Origin: Amoebidium appalachense
Taxonomy: Eukaryota; Ichthyosporea
Assembly: GCA_963693365.1 (NCBI GenBank)
Contig: CAVNZM010000003.1
Coordinates: forward strand, 9,238,001-9,302,000
Length of the DNA: 64,000 nt
Reading direction: 5' to 3'
The notes under the pieces are model-generated. The model saw only the letters and a program-made list of their open reading frames with translations. It did no database searches and was not told the origin of the DNA. A program made the position numbers and the translations under genes. Position 1 is the first letter of the stretch; each line of letters opens with the position of its first letter. Positions 55,212-64,000 of this stretch are shown piece by piece.

Positions 55212-55413
55212 CCCCGCCTTCCCCCTCCGAATAAATGCAGGCTTTTTTGTTAACCGCCTGTTGACACCTCGCAGGGTACCTCCCGGGACAGAAACGGCAC
55301 GTCATTCCACTGCTGTTTTGCGGAAAGATCCGTCACGACAATACGGGCTGGTGTGGGTGCACTGCCACGAAACATGGTCCCATCCCCCGGCGTTGCAGTT
55401 TGGCAATGCGTAA
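51399..55413 (+). CDS. NTF2-like (DUF4440/SnoaL-like) small protein, 3 exons
   Basis: Exons 51399-51580, 54215-54373 and 55275-55413 (TAA) agree in phase (2, 2) and sum to 480 nt, 159 residues, with no frame break. The fold is read from the pattern LHQRFVDWYNG...FCFVGPSGKV (start helix and first strands), IIIRNVVTR...ISVATYEEWQ and WVHCHETW near the C-terminus. From memory, this matches bacterial and eukaryotic DUF4440-type NTF2-like proteins, in which the ATYEEWQ and HETW strands are well conserved. Such proteins are small cone-shaped barrels that bind ligands or act as enzymes; the substrate here is unknown. Acidic N-terminus (MELEDTPEALE). Intron 1 (2.6 kb) is crowded with SINE-like copies. 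The bacterial-like look could mean old transfer but is not evidence by itself. Confidence 0.75.
52456..52547 (+). mobile_element. SINE-like family A, 3' fragment
   Basis: GATGTTGCATACTTGAATG, TTTGCATGTGTCATAC, GTGTACCTCGTACCGTG, GTTCCGCATATAA then C. Matches the family A 3' third. Confidence 0.75.
52566..52692 (+). mobile_element. SINE-like remnant
   Basis: CCGAGGATGAACTCTGTTG body followed by CTGCACTTCGCACTCTATAG and GCACATTCTA. A diverged copy of the shared body and tail. Confidence 0.6.
52710..53155 (+). mobile_element. SINE-like family B, long copy 2
   Basis: Same block order as 32889-33350 and almost identical. The tail is poly-C followed directly by an A-rich run (AAAAAAAAAAATAAAAAAAT) at 53181-53211. 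Confidence 0.85.
53212..53283 (+). mobile_element. SINE-like 3' fragment
   Basis: GCATACTCTGTGTGTGTTGC...TGAATGTGTGCTTTAGAGC...AGCATATC into C. A shared-tail match. Confidence 0.55.
53293..53576 (+). mobile_element. SINE-like family B, copy 3 (short head)
   Basis: Starts GGCCTTTCCCACTGCCC directly after a C tract and is near-identical to 52890-53155 through the tail. It lacks the 180-bp upstream block, so GGCCTTTCCC is probably the true 5' boundary of the unit. Confidence 0.85.
53583..53816 (+). mobile_element. SINE-like family C, copy 2
   Basis: Contains GATTCGAAACC (pol III B-box-like), GGAACCCCCCTGATGATG, GGGCTCTGTTCACGTG and CTCCATATTTCCAACCCTC. Related to 22141-22400. Confidence 0.75.
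53836..53985 (+). mobile_element. SINE-like family B, 5'-truncated copy 4
   Basis: Begins GGGTACTGTGGATGACGTGG, then the body CTGAGGATGGGCTCTGC and the tail GCATTCAA into C. Near-identical to other family B copies. Confidence 0.8.
54730..54780 (+). repeat. (CA)n microsatellite
   Basis: A pure CA run followed by GA-rich sequence and a G tract (54869-54898) in intron 2 of the NTF2-like gene. Confidence 0.95.
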
Positions 55414-55617
55414 ATTCTCCATTCTACCTACCTGACTTCAGAGTCCCGATCTACGTTCACACTTGCCTAGTATGATCAACAAAAACACATACAAAAATGT
55501 GTGCCTATTATCAACCAGCAATGGGCAGAACGTTGACAGAAATGAAGACATCTTGGAACACAACGCTCATCTCCTTTTCCCCCCCCCCCTCCCCCCCCCT
55601 CCACACACACACAAACA

Positions 55618-55687
<70 letters not shown>

Positions 55688-56473
55688 CACACACACACAC
55701 ACACACACACAACACACAAACACACACAGGGTGGAAAAAATAACAACAAAAATGTTTTCTTCTCAATACCACCACTTTACCACTTATTCCAATCTCTCTC
55801 TGCTGAGATTATTTCCTGCGCATTGCCAAGGTAAGGCATACGATTTCACCTTAAACCTCTCTAGTATTGTCTCAGATTATCAATGCAGACAGTCTAATTA
55901 TGAAAGAAATGAGTAGCAGAATGTGTTGGTTTTGTTGCATTGTCCGGTTAACGTTATTGGAAGATATCACATATAACAAATAGTATGTCCGTATGCACCC
56001 TTCCAACATTTTTATATGTGGTACTTCGCAATTCGGATATTTGATGGTGTGTGTGTTGTGCACGTGGGTGGGAGAGTGAACCTGGGTAGTATATATCGGC
56101 GTTTTTGTGTAAATATACGGATTTGCCAACGAATTATGGAGACATACAGTTAGGTACAACGGTATTTCGTAGGTTAGAAAGTGAGGTTGCAACAAAGACG
56201 ATTTTACATTGATGAAGCGAGTCGGACGTCCAAACAAAGAATATTATTGAGGAATTGTGATCCCTCAACTTGTCCGCGCTCTCTTCCTGGTCTGCGTCTC
56301 CGGGAAAATATGAAGTACCCCCCCACACCACCACACGCACACACACACGTACACACATCACACACACCACCATCACCACCACCACCACGTGAGCAAAAAG
56401 AAAAAAAAGAAAGAAAAAAAAAGAAAAAGGGAAAAAAAAACATCCCTTACACACACATGTACGCGTTCGCGCG

Positions 56474-56532
<59 letters not shown>

Positions 56533-56673
56533 ACACACAGACACAGACAGAACACACACAGACACAGACAGAACACACACGAAACAAACAACATAACCAA
56601 AAAAAAACCGTACCTCCGTATCGTACGGTCACGGTGACCGCCGCTGTCATGGCATTCCCTGTACACGTAACAT

Positions 56674-56704
<31 letters not shown>
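55414..56704. other. Intergenic with (CA)n tracts
   Basis: Contains (CA)n at 55600-55730, an AT-rich unique stretch 55740-56320, A-rich sequence (56395-56440), a (CG)(CA)n at 56468-56560 and a C tract at 56676-56707. No gene seen. Confidence 0.5.
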
Positions 56705-56708
<4 letters not shown>

Positions 56709-56805
56709 CTTTCACGTCATCCGCTTTTCTTTTTCAATTGACGATCGCGATCTCTTTGCGATCAAATTTCGCGTTGTTGCCGATCGCGATCGCGAACGGA
56801 TTCGA
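56705..56805 (+). promoter_or_regulatory. CRE-half-site and GATCGCGATC palindrome cluster
   Basis: TTTCACGTCATC at about 56710, then ACGATCGCGATC (56741), TGCGATCAAATTTCGCG and CGATCGCGATCGCG (56781-56794). This GC/AT-balanced unique block sits about 0.8 kb before the CID-gene ATG. An acceptor just before that ATG (57570) suggests a 5' UTR intron, so this may be the promoter or first noncoding exon. Inference. Confidence 0.4.
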
Positions 56806-57587
56806 GCTTCGGTCATCGCTCTCTACGGGTTGTGTGAGCTGAAACTCTATTTTAGACAGAACTCTCCGCCGAGGGAGCTGGCAAGATATCATTCGGCATT
56901 CGGAGAAAAACACGGCAATGAGACGGAATTATGGTGCTGTTGAGTTGGAGTAGTTGTTCTCTGCCATTAGCAGGAGGATTTTAGGGAGTTTACAGGTGTG
57001 CTTGTGCCCTTGAAAGGGTAAGTGTGTGTGTACAGATGTGGATCAATCACCAGTCTAGGGGTGCTAGGTGTTGTTTGGCGACGGAACATGGTGGTGCCCA
57101 TGGTCCTCCTAAGATTGAAAAGGCAGTGACTGGTGGTAGTTTGCCTAAAAGTTCTTGCGTGTGTGTGTGTGTTTGTGTGAGTATGTGTGTACGTGTGTGT
57201 GTGTGTGTGTGTTGCTATGTGTGTTCGTGTTTTAGGAGGGGAGGGAGTGTGTGTGTTTACATGCGTCTGGGAAGGGGGTGTGGGGGGGACAATGACCTTG
57301 AGGCGGCGAGGGGAAACACGCCATTAGTATTAAAAAGAGATGTTTGCTCAACTCCATGGGGTGTTTATGTTGCCAAACATTCTGGGATTGCGTTGGTCTC
57401 GTTAGGCCTCGTTTATGGTGGGTTTGGGAGCGGATTGGAGGATCTTTAAGGCCCCATACATGGGCAAGGTAAACAAATTACCCCTGCCAACAAACACGGA
57501 AGACGAAGGTCACATGGGCAATACACCCCCCTAGGGGTACCCTTCTAAGTGCCTTGCTTTTACCTGGCAGGCTGTATTATCTTCACC

Positions 57588-58292
57588 ATGGGTGACACTT
57601 ACGACCGGTTTCGGGACATGCTTCAGAAGCTGAGGAATTCCCAGGTGAGTGCTGTGGCCGAGAATTTGCATCGTATAAGGTTTCTCTTCTCTATATTTTT
57701 ATACGCATACAACTTCTTAGTGACGAATGGATGGGAAATGGCTAAGGACCAGAGTTTGGAGGGCAAGAGAGAGAGGGAGAGGGAGAGGGAAGGGAAGGGG
57801 CCAAGGTGGTGGTGGTGGTGGGGGGGGGGGGGGGGGGGGGGGGGGAGGGAGGAGAAAAAGAGGGGGGAGAGAGAGGAAGAGAGGACAGGGATTTCAGGGG
57901 GAAGGGGTGTTTTTTCTTGTTGCATCAACGGTTGAAGGATACAGATCAGCTGTGAGAGATGATCAGTTGAGAGGTCATCTGGTGGATGTTGCTTTTAGTT
58001 CTGCACTCATACACCATGGCATGCCGTTTCTAATAGCGGGTAAGGCTGGGTGTAACATGGATCCTGCTACTCCAGAATCGTATAGAGGAAGCTACTAGGT
58101 TCTGGCTGGGCAACACAGACAACTGGGAGATTCTTTACCAGTTGATACGGAACAGGCTGAACGAGGTGAGCGATTCGTGTTCAAAGGTTGCTTGATGGGT
58201 TGTACATAAGGTCGTGAGACTCACTTTCACATGTGAGCTATTGGGTCGTCCACATAACGAGATTCTGGTGCGCAACACACACCCTACGCCGG

Positions 58293-58387
<95 letters not shown>

Positions 58388-59033
58388 ACAAACACACACA
58401 TTACACACACAAACATACACACACGCACACACGCACACATAGAAAGAGAGAGAGAGAGAGAGAGACACCCACTGCCTACTTACCTCTCATAGACACAAAC
58501 ACACGTACCCTTCCTTTACTCCCCCTCTTCCCATGATGACCGAATTCACGCCCACCCTAAAGCCCCCCCCTCCCCCCCTCTCTTGCCCCCCCCCCCCTCC
58601 CCTCCCCTCCCCCTCCCTCCCTCCCCCTCCTCCCCTGCCCCCCCCCCCCCCCCCCCCCACCCCCACCCCCCACCCCCACCCCCGGCCCGGAGTCGCCTAT
58701 TCTTCCATAGCAACTGCAAACACAAGCTCAACACAGCCATGAGGTGTTATGATTGGGTGCAGGTGTTGGTGAATGCCAATTTTCTCGTATCACATTATGT
58801 TCGTGTGACAACCATTTACATATCCCCAGCTCGAATTCCCCTTATACCATCTCTCCCCTGTTCTCCAAATGATTCTTGACATCGGCAATCACCTGTTTAC
58901 TCTTCGTGTGTTTGTGACTCGATAATCAGCACACTGCTTATGCCTACAATTTCAACAGCACACACACACACACACACTCACACTCACACACACACACACA
59001 CACACACATGAACACTCATGCACACACACACAC

Positions 59034-59095
<62 letters not shown>

Positions 59096-59101
59096 GTCTC
59101 T

Positions 59102-59143
<42 letters not shown>

Positions 59144-59197
59144 GAACATACACGAACACACACACACACACAAACACAAACACAAACACACACACAC

Positions 59198-59288
<91 letters not shown>

Positions 59289-59434
59289 CCTCTGAGCCTG
59301 GACAAACGTGTTGCAGTTCTGTATCTTGTGGATTCGATCTGCCAACAGTCATGCATGAAAGGAATAGAATGCTACAAGGAGGCTTTTGCTGCAGGTATTC
59401 ACCCGCCTCCCAAATCAAGGGGAAGGGGAAAAAA

Positions 59435-59465
<31 letters not shown>

Positions 59466-59518
59466 GAGCCTATAGATTATGTCATAACATGACCCAACCA
59501 AGGCCTTTGCTTTTCTTT

Positions 59519-59552
<34 letters not shown>

Positions 59553-59565
59553 CTTAATGCATTCA

Positions 59566-59602
<37 letters not shown>

Positions 59603-59874
59603 TTTCACTCACCGCAAGGCGCACACCCACCTCGATATGATTCCAATGGTATCTGAGTTAGGCTCCGCGCCACATTCCGCCCCCACTCTAAAAACTCCCA
59701 CCTACTCCTCCCCTCCCCCTCCCACTGCCCCCTGCCGTTGCCACCCTCCTCCTCCCTACCTTCACCTTTCCATGCAACCAGCCAGACATTTTTCTATGAT
59801 CTGCGGTGTCGGTGTTCTGTTATTTATTGCTGTGCTTACCTTTACACACAGGCTCGTTTTAGAGGAACGGCATC

Positions 59875-59926
<52 letters not shown>

Positions 59927-60100
59927 ATAAAAAGAAAGAAAAAAAATGCTGTCGGTGTACCGATCGAATAACTTTGCAGAGCTCCCCCTCTTGGTGGTGG
60001 ATTTGTGGTCCGGGCCAAGGGAAAGAAAACGAGAACGGGAGGCGGGTCTGTCTGGGGAGGAGGCACAGCGCAAGATTGGAAAGGTACGTTTGGTCCCTTT

Positions 60101-60131
<31 letters not shown>

Positions 60132-60357
60132 GGGGGATTTCATGTCTTTGCCTTTTGGCAGCCGATGTGCCTTGCTTTAGTGGTGGTGTGGGCGTGGGTG
60201 GGTGTGGGTGGGTGGGTGTATGTGTGTATTGGTGATGGGGGGGTGGGGGGAAGAAGAGGGGGGGGGGGGGGGGGGGGGGGGGGGCTTGGTGTGTGTTTGT
60301 GCGTGCGTGCGTGCGTGCGTGCTTCGTGGGCTGGACAGGGTTTGTAGTGAATAGTTT

Positions 60358-60403
<46 letters not shown>

Positions 60404-60731
60404 GGGGGGGGGGGTGAAAGATAATCAATTAATCGTTAGGTTTGTGCATCTGTGTTTATTTGTTTGTTTGTTTGTATGTATGTTTGCCTCCTTTTCTTCT
60501 TCGTTTTTTTTTAGCCAGGGTGGGTGTGTGTGTGTCCGGGGTTGGTGGTGGTGGGGGGGGGGGAGGGGGGGGGGGGGGGGAAGGGGGAGGGGGGGGAGGG
60601 GGGGTTGAACAGAGTTTTTGCAATATCATGCATCAAGTTTGAAATGGCTCTGCCTCAACACTGAATAACGAGCTAAATTGCCAGCATACTGACCTGCCCC
60701 CTCCCCCCCTCCCCCCCATCACACACGCAAG

Positions 60732-60797
<66 letters not shown>

Positions 60798-61348
60798 TTC
60801 TGATCCACTCCCCCCCCTTTCTCCCCGGCGCCGCAAGCCCACCTCATCTCGTCACACCCGCTCACACACGTGCAAACACACACCCACACACTCACACACC
60901 TGCGCATGAACCAGGGCACGGGCACTTGCGCCCATCTTCCCACATCCACACACATGCACTGCGCGCATTTGCACCTGTACTAACACACTCATACGGACAC
61001 ACACATACACACACGCGCGCGCGCGCGCGCGCACGCACACACACACGCACACACCCTCCCCCCACCCCTCACACACCCCTCCCCTATCCCCCCCCCCCCC
61101 CCCCCCCCCCCCCCCACAAACACACACACACACAAACACGAAAACATGCATTTTCAGGTGCTTGAAAACTGGCGAAGAAAGAGCATATTCGAGGATGAAG
61201 TGATTGAACTTGCCAAGGCGGCACTTGATGAGTGTGTGGAAGCCACACAGCAGGACACCTCCCCACATGCAATGAGCTCCGACGGGTACGCAATTCCATC
61301 CCCTCCCCCTACCCTCCCCCCATCCCCCTACCCCTCCCCCCCCCCCCC

Positions 61349-61407
<59 letters not shown>

Positions 61408-61869
61408 ACATACACAGACACACCAACCCCACCCCACCCGACCGTTTCCAAGTTTCTCCTCTCCCCCCCCCGCACTCAATCCCCCTTCCTCACCCCCTCA
61501 ACCCTCCACATAGCTTCCAACGACATGCTATTATGTGTTCTGCTCACTGGTTTGAGCAGCGTAACTTGTTCTTCTTATTGTCTGCATCACAGAGGAGCCC
61601 TTGTTAAACCTGTTACTTGTGCAAATGCAGGCGGGAGCAAGGTGGTACGCCTGCCAAGCGCACACCCATTCAAAACATGGACTTTCCGCAGGGGGCGCCA
61701 CCGCTGGACCCAAGGTATGGGGTTGTGAGTTGGGGATGGGGCTTGGGGTGGTGCAATCTAGGCAGGAGACGTAGGAGTTTTTTCAATGCACAATAGAAAT
61801 AGCCTATCACGTAGGTGTTCATTTATTCACCCCCCCTTCCCCCCCCCCCCCCCCCCCCCCCCTCCCCGC

Positions 61870-61900
<31 letters not shown>

Positions 61901-62531
61901 AAAAAAAGGGGGGGGGAAGAAAAGAAAATGAGCAAAAGGACATGAACCACTTAATTTGGTGGTCAAAGAAAGACTGGAAATGTTATATTAGTGAACACAG
62001 AAACACTTGCCGCGCACACAGTGGGGCCACTCCCTCAAACCACGGCAACCTGACATGTTTTTGTTTTTTTTGTTATTTTTTTTTTTGGTTGCCCTTTGCA
62101 AACAGACACGAGGTGATAATCCGATGGCTGGAGCAGGATCGACGTGAGGTACCAGCCCCTCTATGTGTTCGTGTGGTTGAAGTTTTGGCAGGATTCAACC
62201 ACAACACCCTTTCTGCATGTGTACTTGTGTTGCAGTCGAATCGTCTTTTGTTTTGTGCACGTGTTTGTGTTAACTTTCCCTTTTCTTTCTTTCTTTCTTT
62301 TTTTTTTTCTTCTCTTTTTTTATAGGTCCCCCCCCCCCCCCCCCCCCCCCCCCCAGCCCCTCCCCTCCCTCCCTCCCTCCCTCCCATCTTTTTTTTTTCT
62401 TTCTTTCTTTCTTTTTTTTTTTTTTTGGGGGGGGGGGGGGGGTTTGAGAATGTGAAAATGAAGGGAGATTATGGTACGGCAATGGCTCATCAAGGTAATA
62501 GTGGTGGGCAGTGGGGTGTGCTGAGGGGGAA

Positions 62532-62569
<38 letters not shown>

Positions 62570-63537
62570 AAACTTTTCTCGGGTTTTCTAATGATGGAAA
62601 GGGCAAGGGTGCATACACCTGTTTAGTATACAACTCAGTGTGTGGTTTGATTCTTGCTTCCAAAAAGTCTTCAGTAAAAATGATTTGGAGTTGGAGCACG
62701 CACCAAGACCACCTCTGATGCATTCTTGATAACAGCCCACTATTTTCTTATCTTTCGGCACTGTTCCTTTGTTCTTCCCGTTGACATCTTTTTTCTTTGG
62801 AAACAGAGACGGAAACGAAACCAGGAAAGTCTCTTCCGGCCCGAGAACGACACTGAGTTTGGGGAGTTTGAGGAATGGTGGGAGAATGTTGCACCCATCA
62901 ATGAGCCCAAACCATCGGTGAGATATAATATCTATACGTTCTGTGTGTGCTCTTCCCGCCATCATCCCCCCCCCCCCCCCCCCCCCCCTATCTGCCTTGT
63001 TTTGACTGCCTTAGATGTGTACCTAACTCTGTAGCGTATTCTAACCCCCCCCCCCCCCCCCCCCCCCCGCCCGAGGCACTGAGGATTATGTGTTCTTTCC
63101 ACCCCGCACTGATGTGTTATCCGTCATGAATGTGCACGCCGTACTCGTATCATATTCTAACCTCATCCCTCCCCCCCACCCACCACCACCACCACTACCA
63201 CACCACACACACACCTTTGCGCATTCCCTTTCTCTACCTCCCCCCGCCTCCCCCCACCCCCTCCCCCCTCCCCCCAGATCCTCCATCTCCCCCCCCCCCT
63301 CCCCCCCCCCCCCCCCCCTCCGCCCCCCAAGTCTCCTCTGCTCCCTCTCGTTTCCCTCCGTCAACGCCTCCCCTCCCTCCCTCCCTCCCTTCTTTTTTTC
63401 ATCAGCGGGAGCAGCTAGTGCAGGGCATCAATCTTCGCTACACCCGAGAGGACACCCTGTCATGTTTGCTGTGCTGCTGCAGCTGCGATAGCTATGACCA
63501 CCTGGCCGACCACATTGCTAGGAACATGACACACCAG
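57588..63537 (+). CDS. RNA polymerase II CTD-interacting-domain (CID) protein, partial at 3' end
   Basis: CID proteins bind the phosphorylated C-terminal domain of RNA polymerase II and couple transcription with termination or RNA processing. Nine exons with matching phases: 57588-57644, 58076-58165, 59289-59394, 59980-60083, 61158-61285, 61631-61714, 62106-62148, 62807-62917, 63406-63537, totalling 855 nt or 285 codons, continuing beyond the window. The CID fills exons 1-5: FRDMLQKLRNSQ, ATRFWLGNTDNWEILYQLI, VAVLYLVDSICQQS, ELPLLVVDLW, KVLENWRRKSIFEDEVI. The LYLVDSICQQS helix and the VLENWRRKSIF helix are the most diagnostic. It most resembles the Rtt103/RPRD type. An Arg/Lys-Glu insert precedes the last helices. 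A Trp-containing acidic linker (FEEWWENVAP) and a Cys/His cluster (CLLCCCSC...HLADHIARNMTH), possibly a C2H2 finger, follow. No frame breaks. Confidence 0.8.
58290..58440 (+). repeat. (CA)n microsatellite in CID gene intron 2
   Basis: A long CA run followed by a short GA run. Confidence 0.95.
58962..59286 (+). repeat. (CA)n, (CT)n, (CA)n compound repeat ending at a 3' splice site
   Basis: CA run, then about 110 bp of CT, then about 110 bp of CA. The last CA run becomes the CACACAG acceptor of the exon at 59289. Confidence 0.95.
59404..59602 (+). repeat. Poly-A, poly-T and poly-C blocks
   Basis: A-rich run 59429-59465, T run 59520-59550, C run 59569-59601. The A and T runs could pair as an inverted repeat. 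Confidence 0.9.
60725..60795 (+). repeat. (CA)n microsatellite
   Basis: CG/CA start then pure CA, in CID gene intron 4. Further (CG)n/(CA)n lies at 61010-61060. Confidence 0.95.
62985..63170 (+). mobile_element. Two SINE-like 3' fragments
   Basis: 62988-63043 (TTAGATGTGTACCTAACTCTG, GCGTATTCTAA, then C) and 63069-63165 (GCACTGAGGATTATGTGTTC, CATGAATGTGCACGCCGTAC, ATATTCTAA). Both match the shared tail, in the last intron shown. Confidence 0.55.
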
Positions 63538-63541
63538 GTGC

Positions 63542-63622
<81 letters not shown>

Positions 63623-64000
63623 GGGGTGGGGGAGGGGGGGGGGAGGGGGGGATGGGTGGGGCGGGGGGAGGGGGTAGGGAGGGGAGGGGGGTTGGATGGT
63701 GGGGGGGGGGGGGGGGGGGGTGTTTGGGTGTGGGGTGCATGTGTGTGTTTGGGTGAATGGGTTTTTCGGTAAGGGTGTGTGTGTGTGTCCGTGTGGGTTT
63801 GGGTGTATTTGGGTGATGTGTGGTTGGTTAACAGTGTGCCCTCTGTAGGTTGAGGGCGAGGGGGGGCGGGGGAGGGGGGGAGGCGGGACAGCTATCTGAG
63901 ATAGTGTTTGAAAAAGGCTGTAGGAAAGGTTTGGCCTCTCTATATCGCCTCTAATCAGTTAGATGTCCAAGAGATCACTTACAGCCCCCCCCCCCCCTCC
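63538..64000. other. Intron following the last recognisable CID exon
   Basis: Starts GTGCGTGTGTGTG and runs into one of the longest G tracts in the window (about 63557-63621), then GT/G-rich sequence. No exon recognised before the window ends. Confidence 0.6.

Noticed and set aside
56781-56794. Cyanobacterial-type HIP1 (GCGATCGC) signature of transferred DNA
   Set aside because: Only one local cluster, no bacterial genes nearby. A promoter palindrome is more likely.

Overview
This is a window of nuclear DNA from a eukaryote, probably a unicellular one. Protein-coding segments are broken by spliceosomal introns with GT-AG ends whose phases I could match exon to exon. There are CCAAT, E-box and CRE-like promoter motifs, a piggyBac-type DNA transposon, short TIR elements, a non-LTR-like fragment and many SINE-like copies. 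Exons are fairly GC-rich. Introns and intergenic DNA are packed with long poly-C/poly-G tracts and dinucleotide repeats, so most long Gly/Pro, His/Thr or Cys/Val reading frames are translated repeats, not genes. I cannot name the lineage from sequence alone.

Layout. 149-4800 (+): transposase-related protein with a DEDDy 3'-5' exonuclease domain and a zinc knuckle. 4801-11844: gene-poor, with a (TG)n tract, a probable non-LTR retrotransposon 3' end (8190-8768), a dense two-orientation motif array (9440-9771) and small hairpin or MITE-like pieces. 11845-14967: piggyBac-like transposon (transposase on -) with inverted termini. 14971-16682 (+): two-exon gene of unknown function starting 3 bp after the transposon end. 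17729-21770 (+): SMYD-type MYND/SET methyltransferase. 21771-26978: repeats, SINEs, a broken Myb/SANT-like gene and Tourist-like MITEs. 26979-37676 (+): F-box, LRR, helical-repeat and MYND segments, apparently one long locus with many frame breaks. 39736-40276: promoter-like cluster with a possible first exon. 41432-49591 (-): SMG9, a nonsense-mediated-decay factor, fully modelled as 12 exons. 49592-51398: divergent intergenic region with two tandem repeats. 51399-55413 (+): three-exon NTF2-like/DUF4440-like protein. 57588-63537 (+, continuing beyond the window): RNA polymerase II CTD-interacting-domain (CID) protein.

Two themes recur. First, a superfamily of short retroposons: several different heads share a body (near GAGGATGGGCTCTG) and a 3' end (near TGTACTTCGTAC...GCATTCAAA) that runs into poly-C, sometimes followed by poly-A. 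They fill introns and explain part of the C/G tract load. Second, three otherwise convincing genes (SMYD, SMG9, piggyBac transposase) each contain exactly one single-base frame break inside a G or C run. This suggests homopolymer errors in the assembly, whereas the F-box/LRR/MYND locus has many breaks and looks like genuine decay.

The genes do not form one pathway. SMG9 and the CID protein both act in mRNA metabolism. The SMYD and F-box/MYND loci are typical eukaryotic regulatory proteins. The exonuclease and piggyBac genes are transposon-derived.
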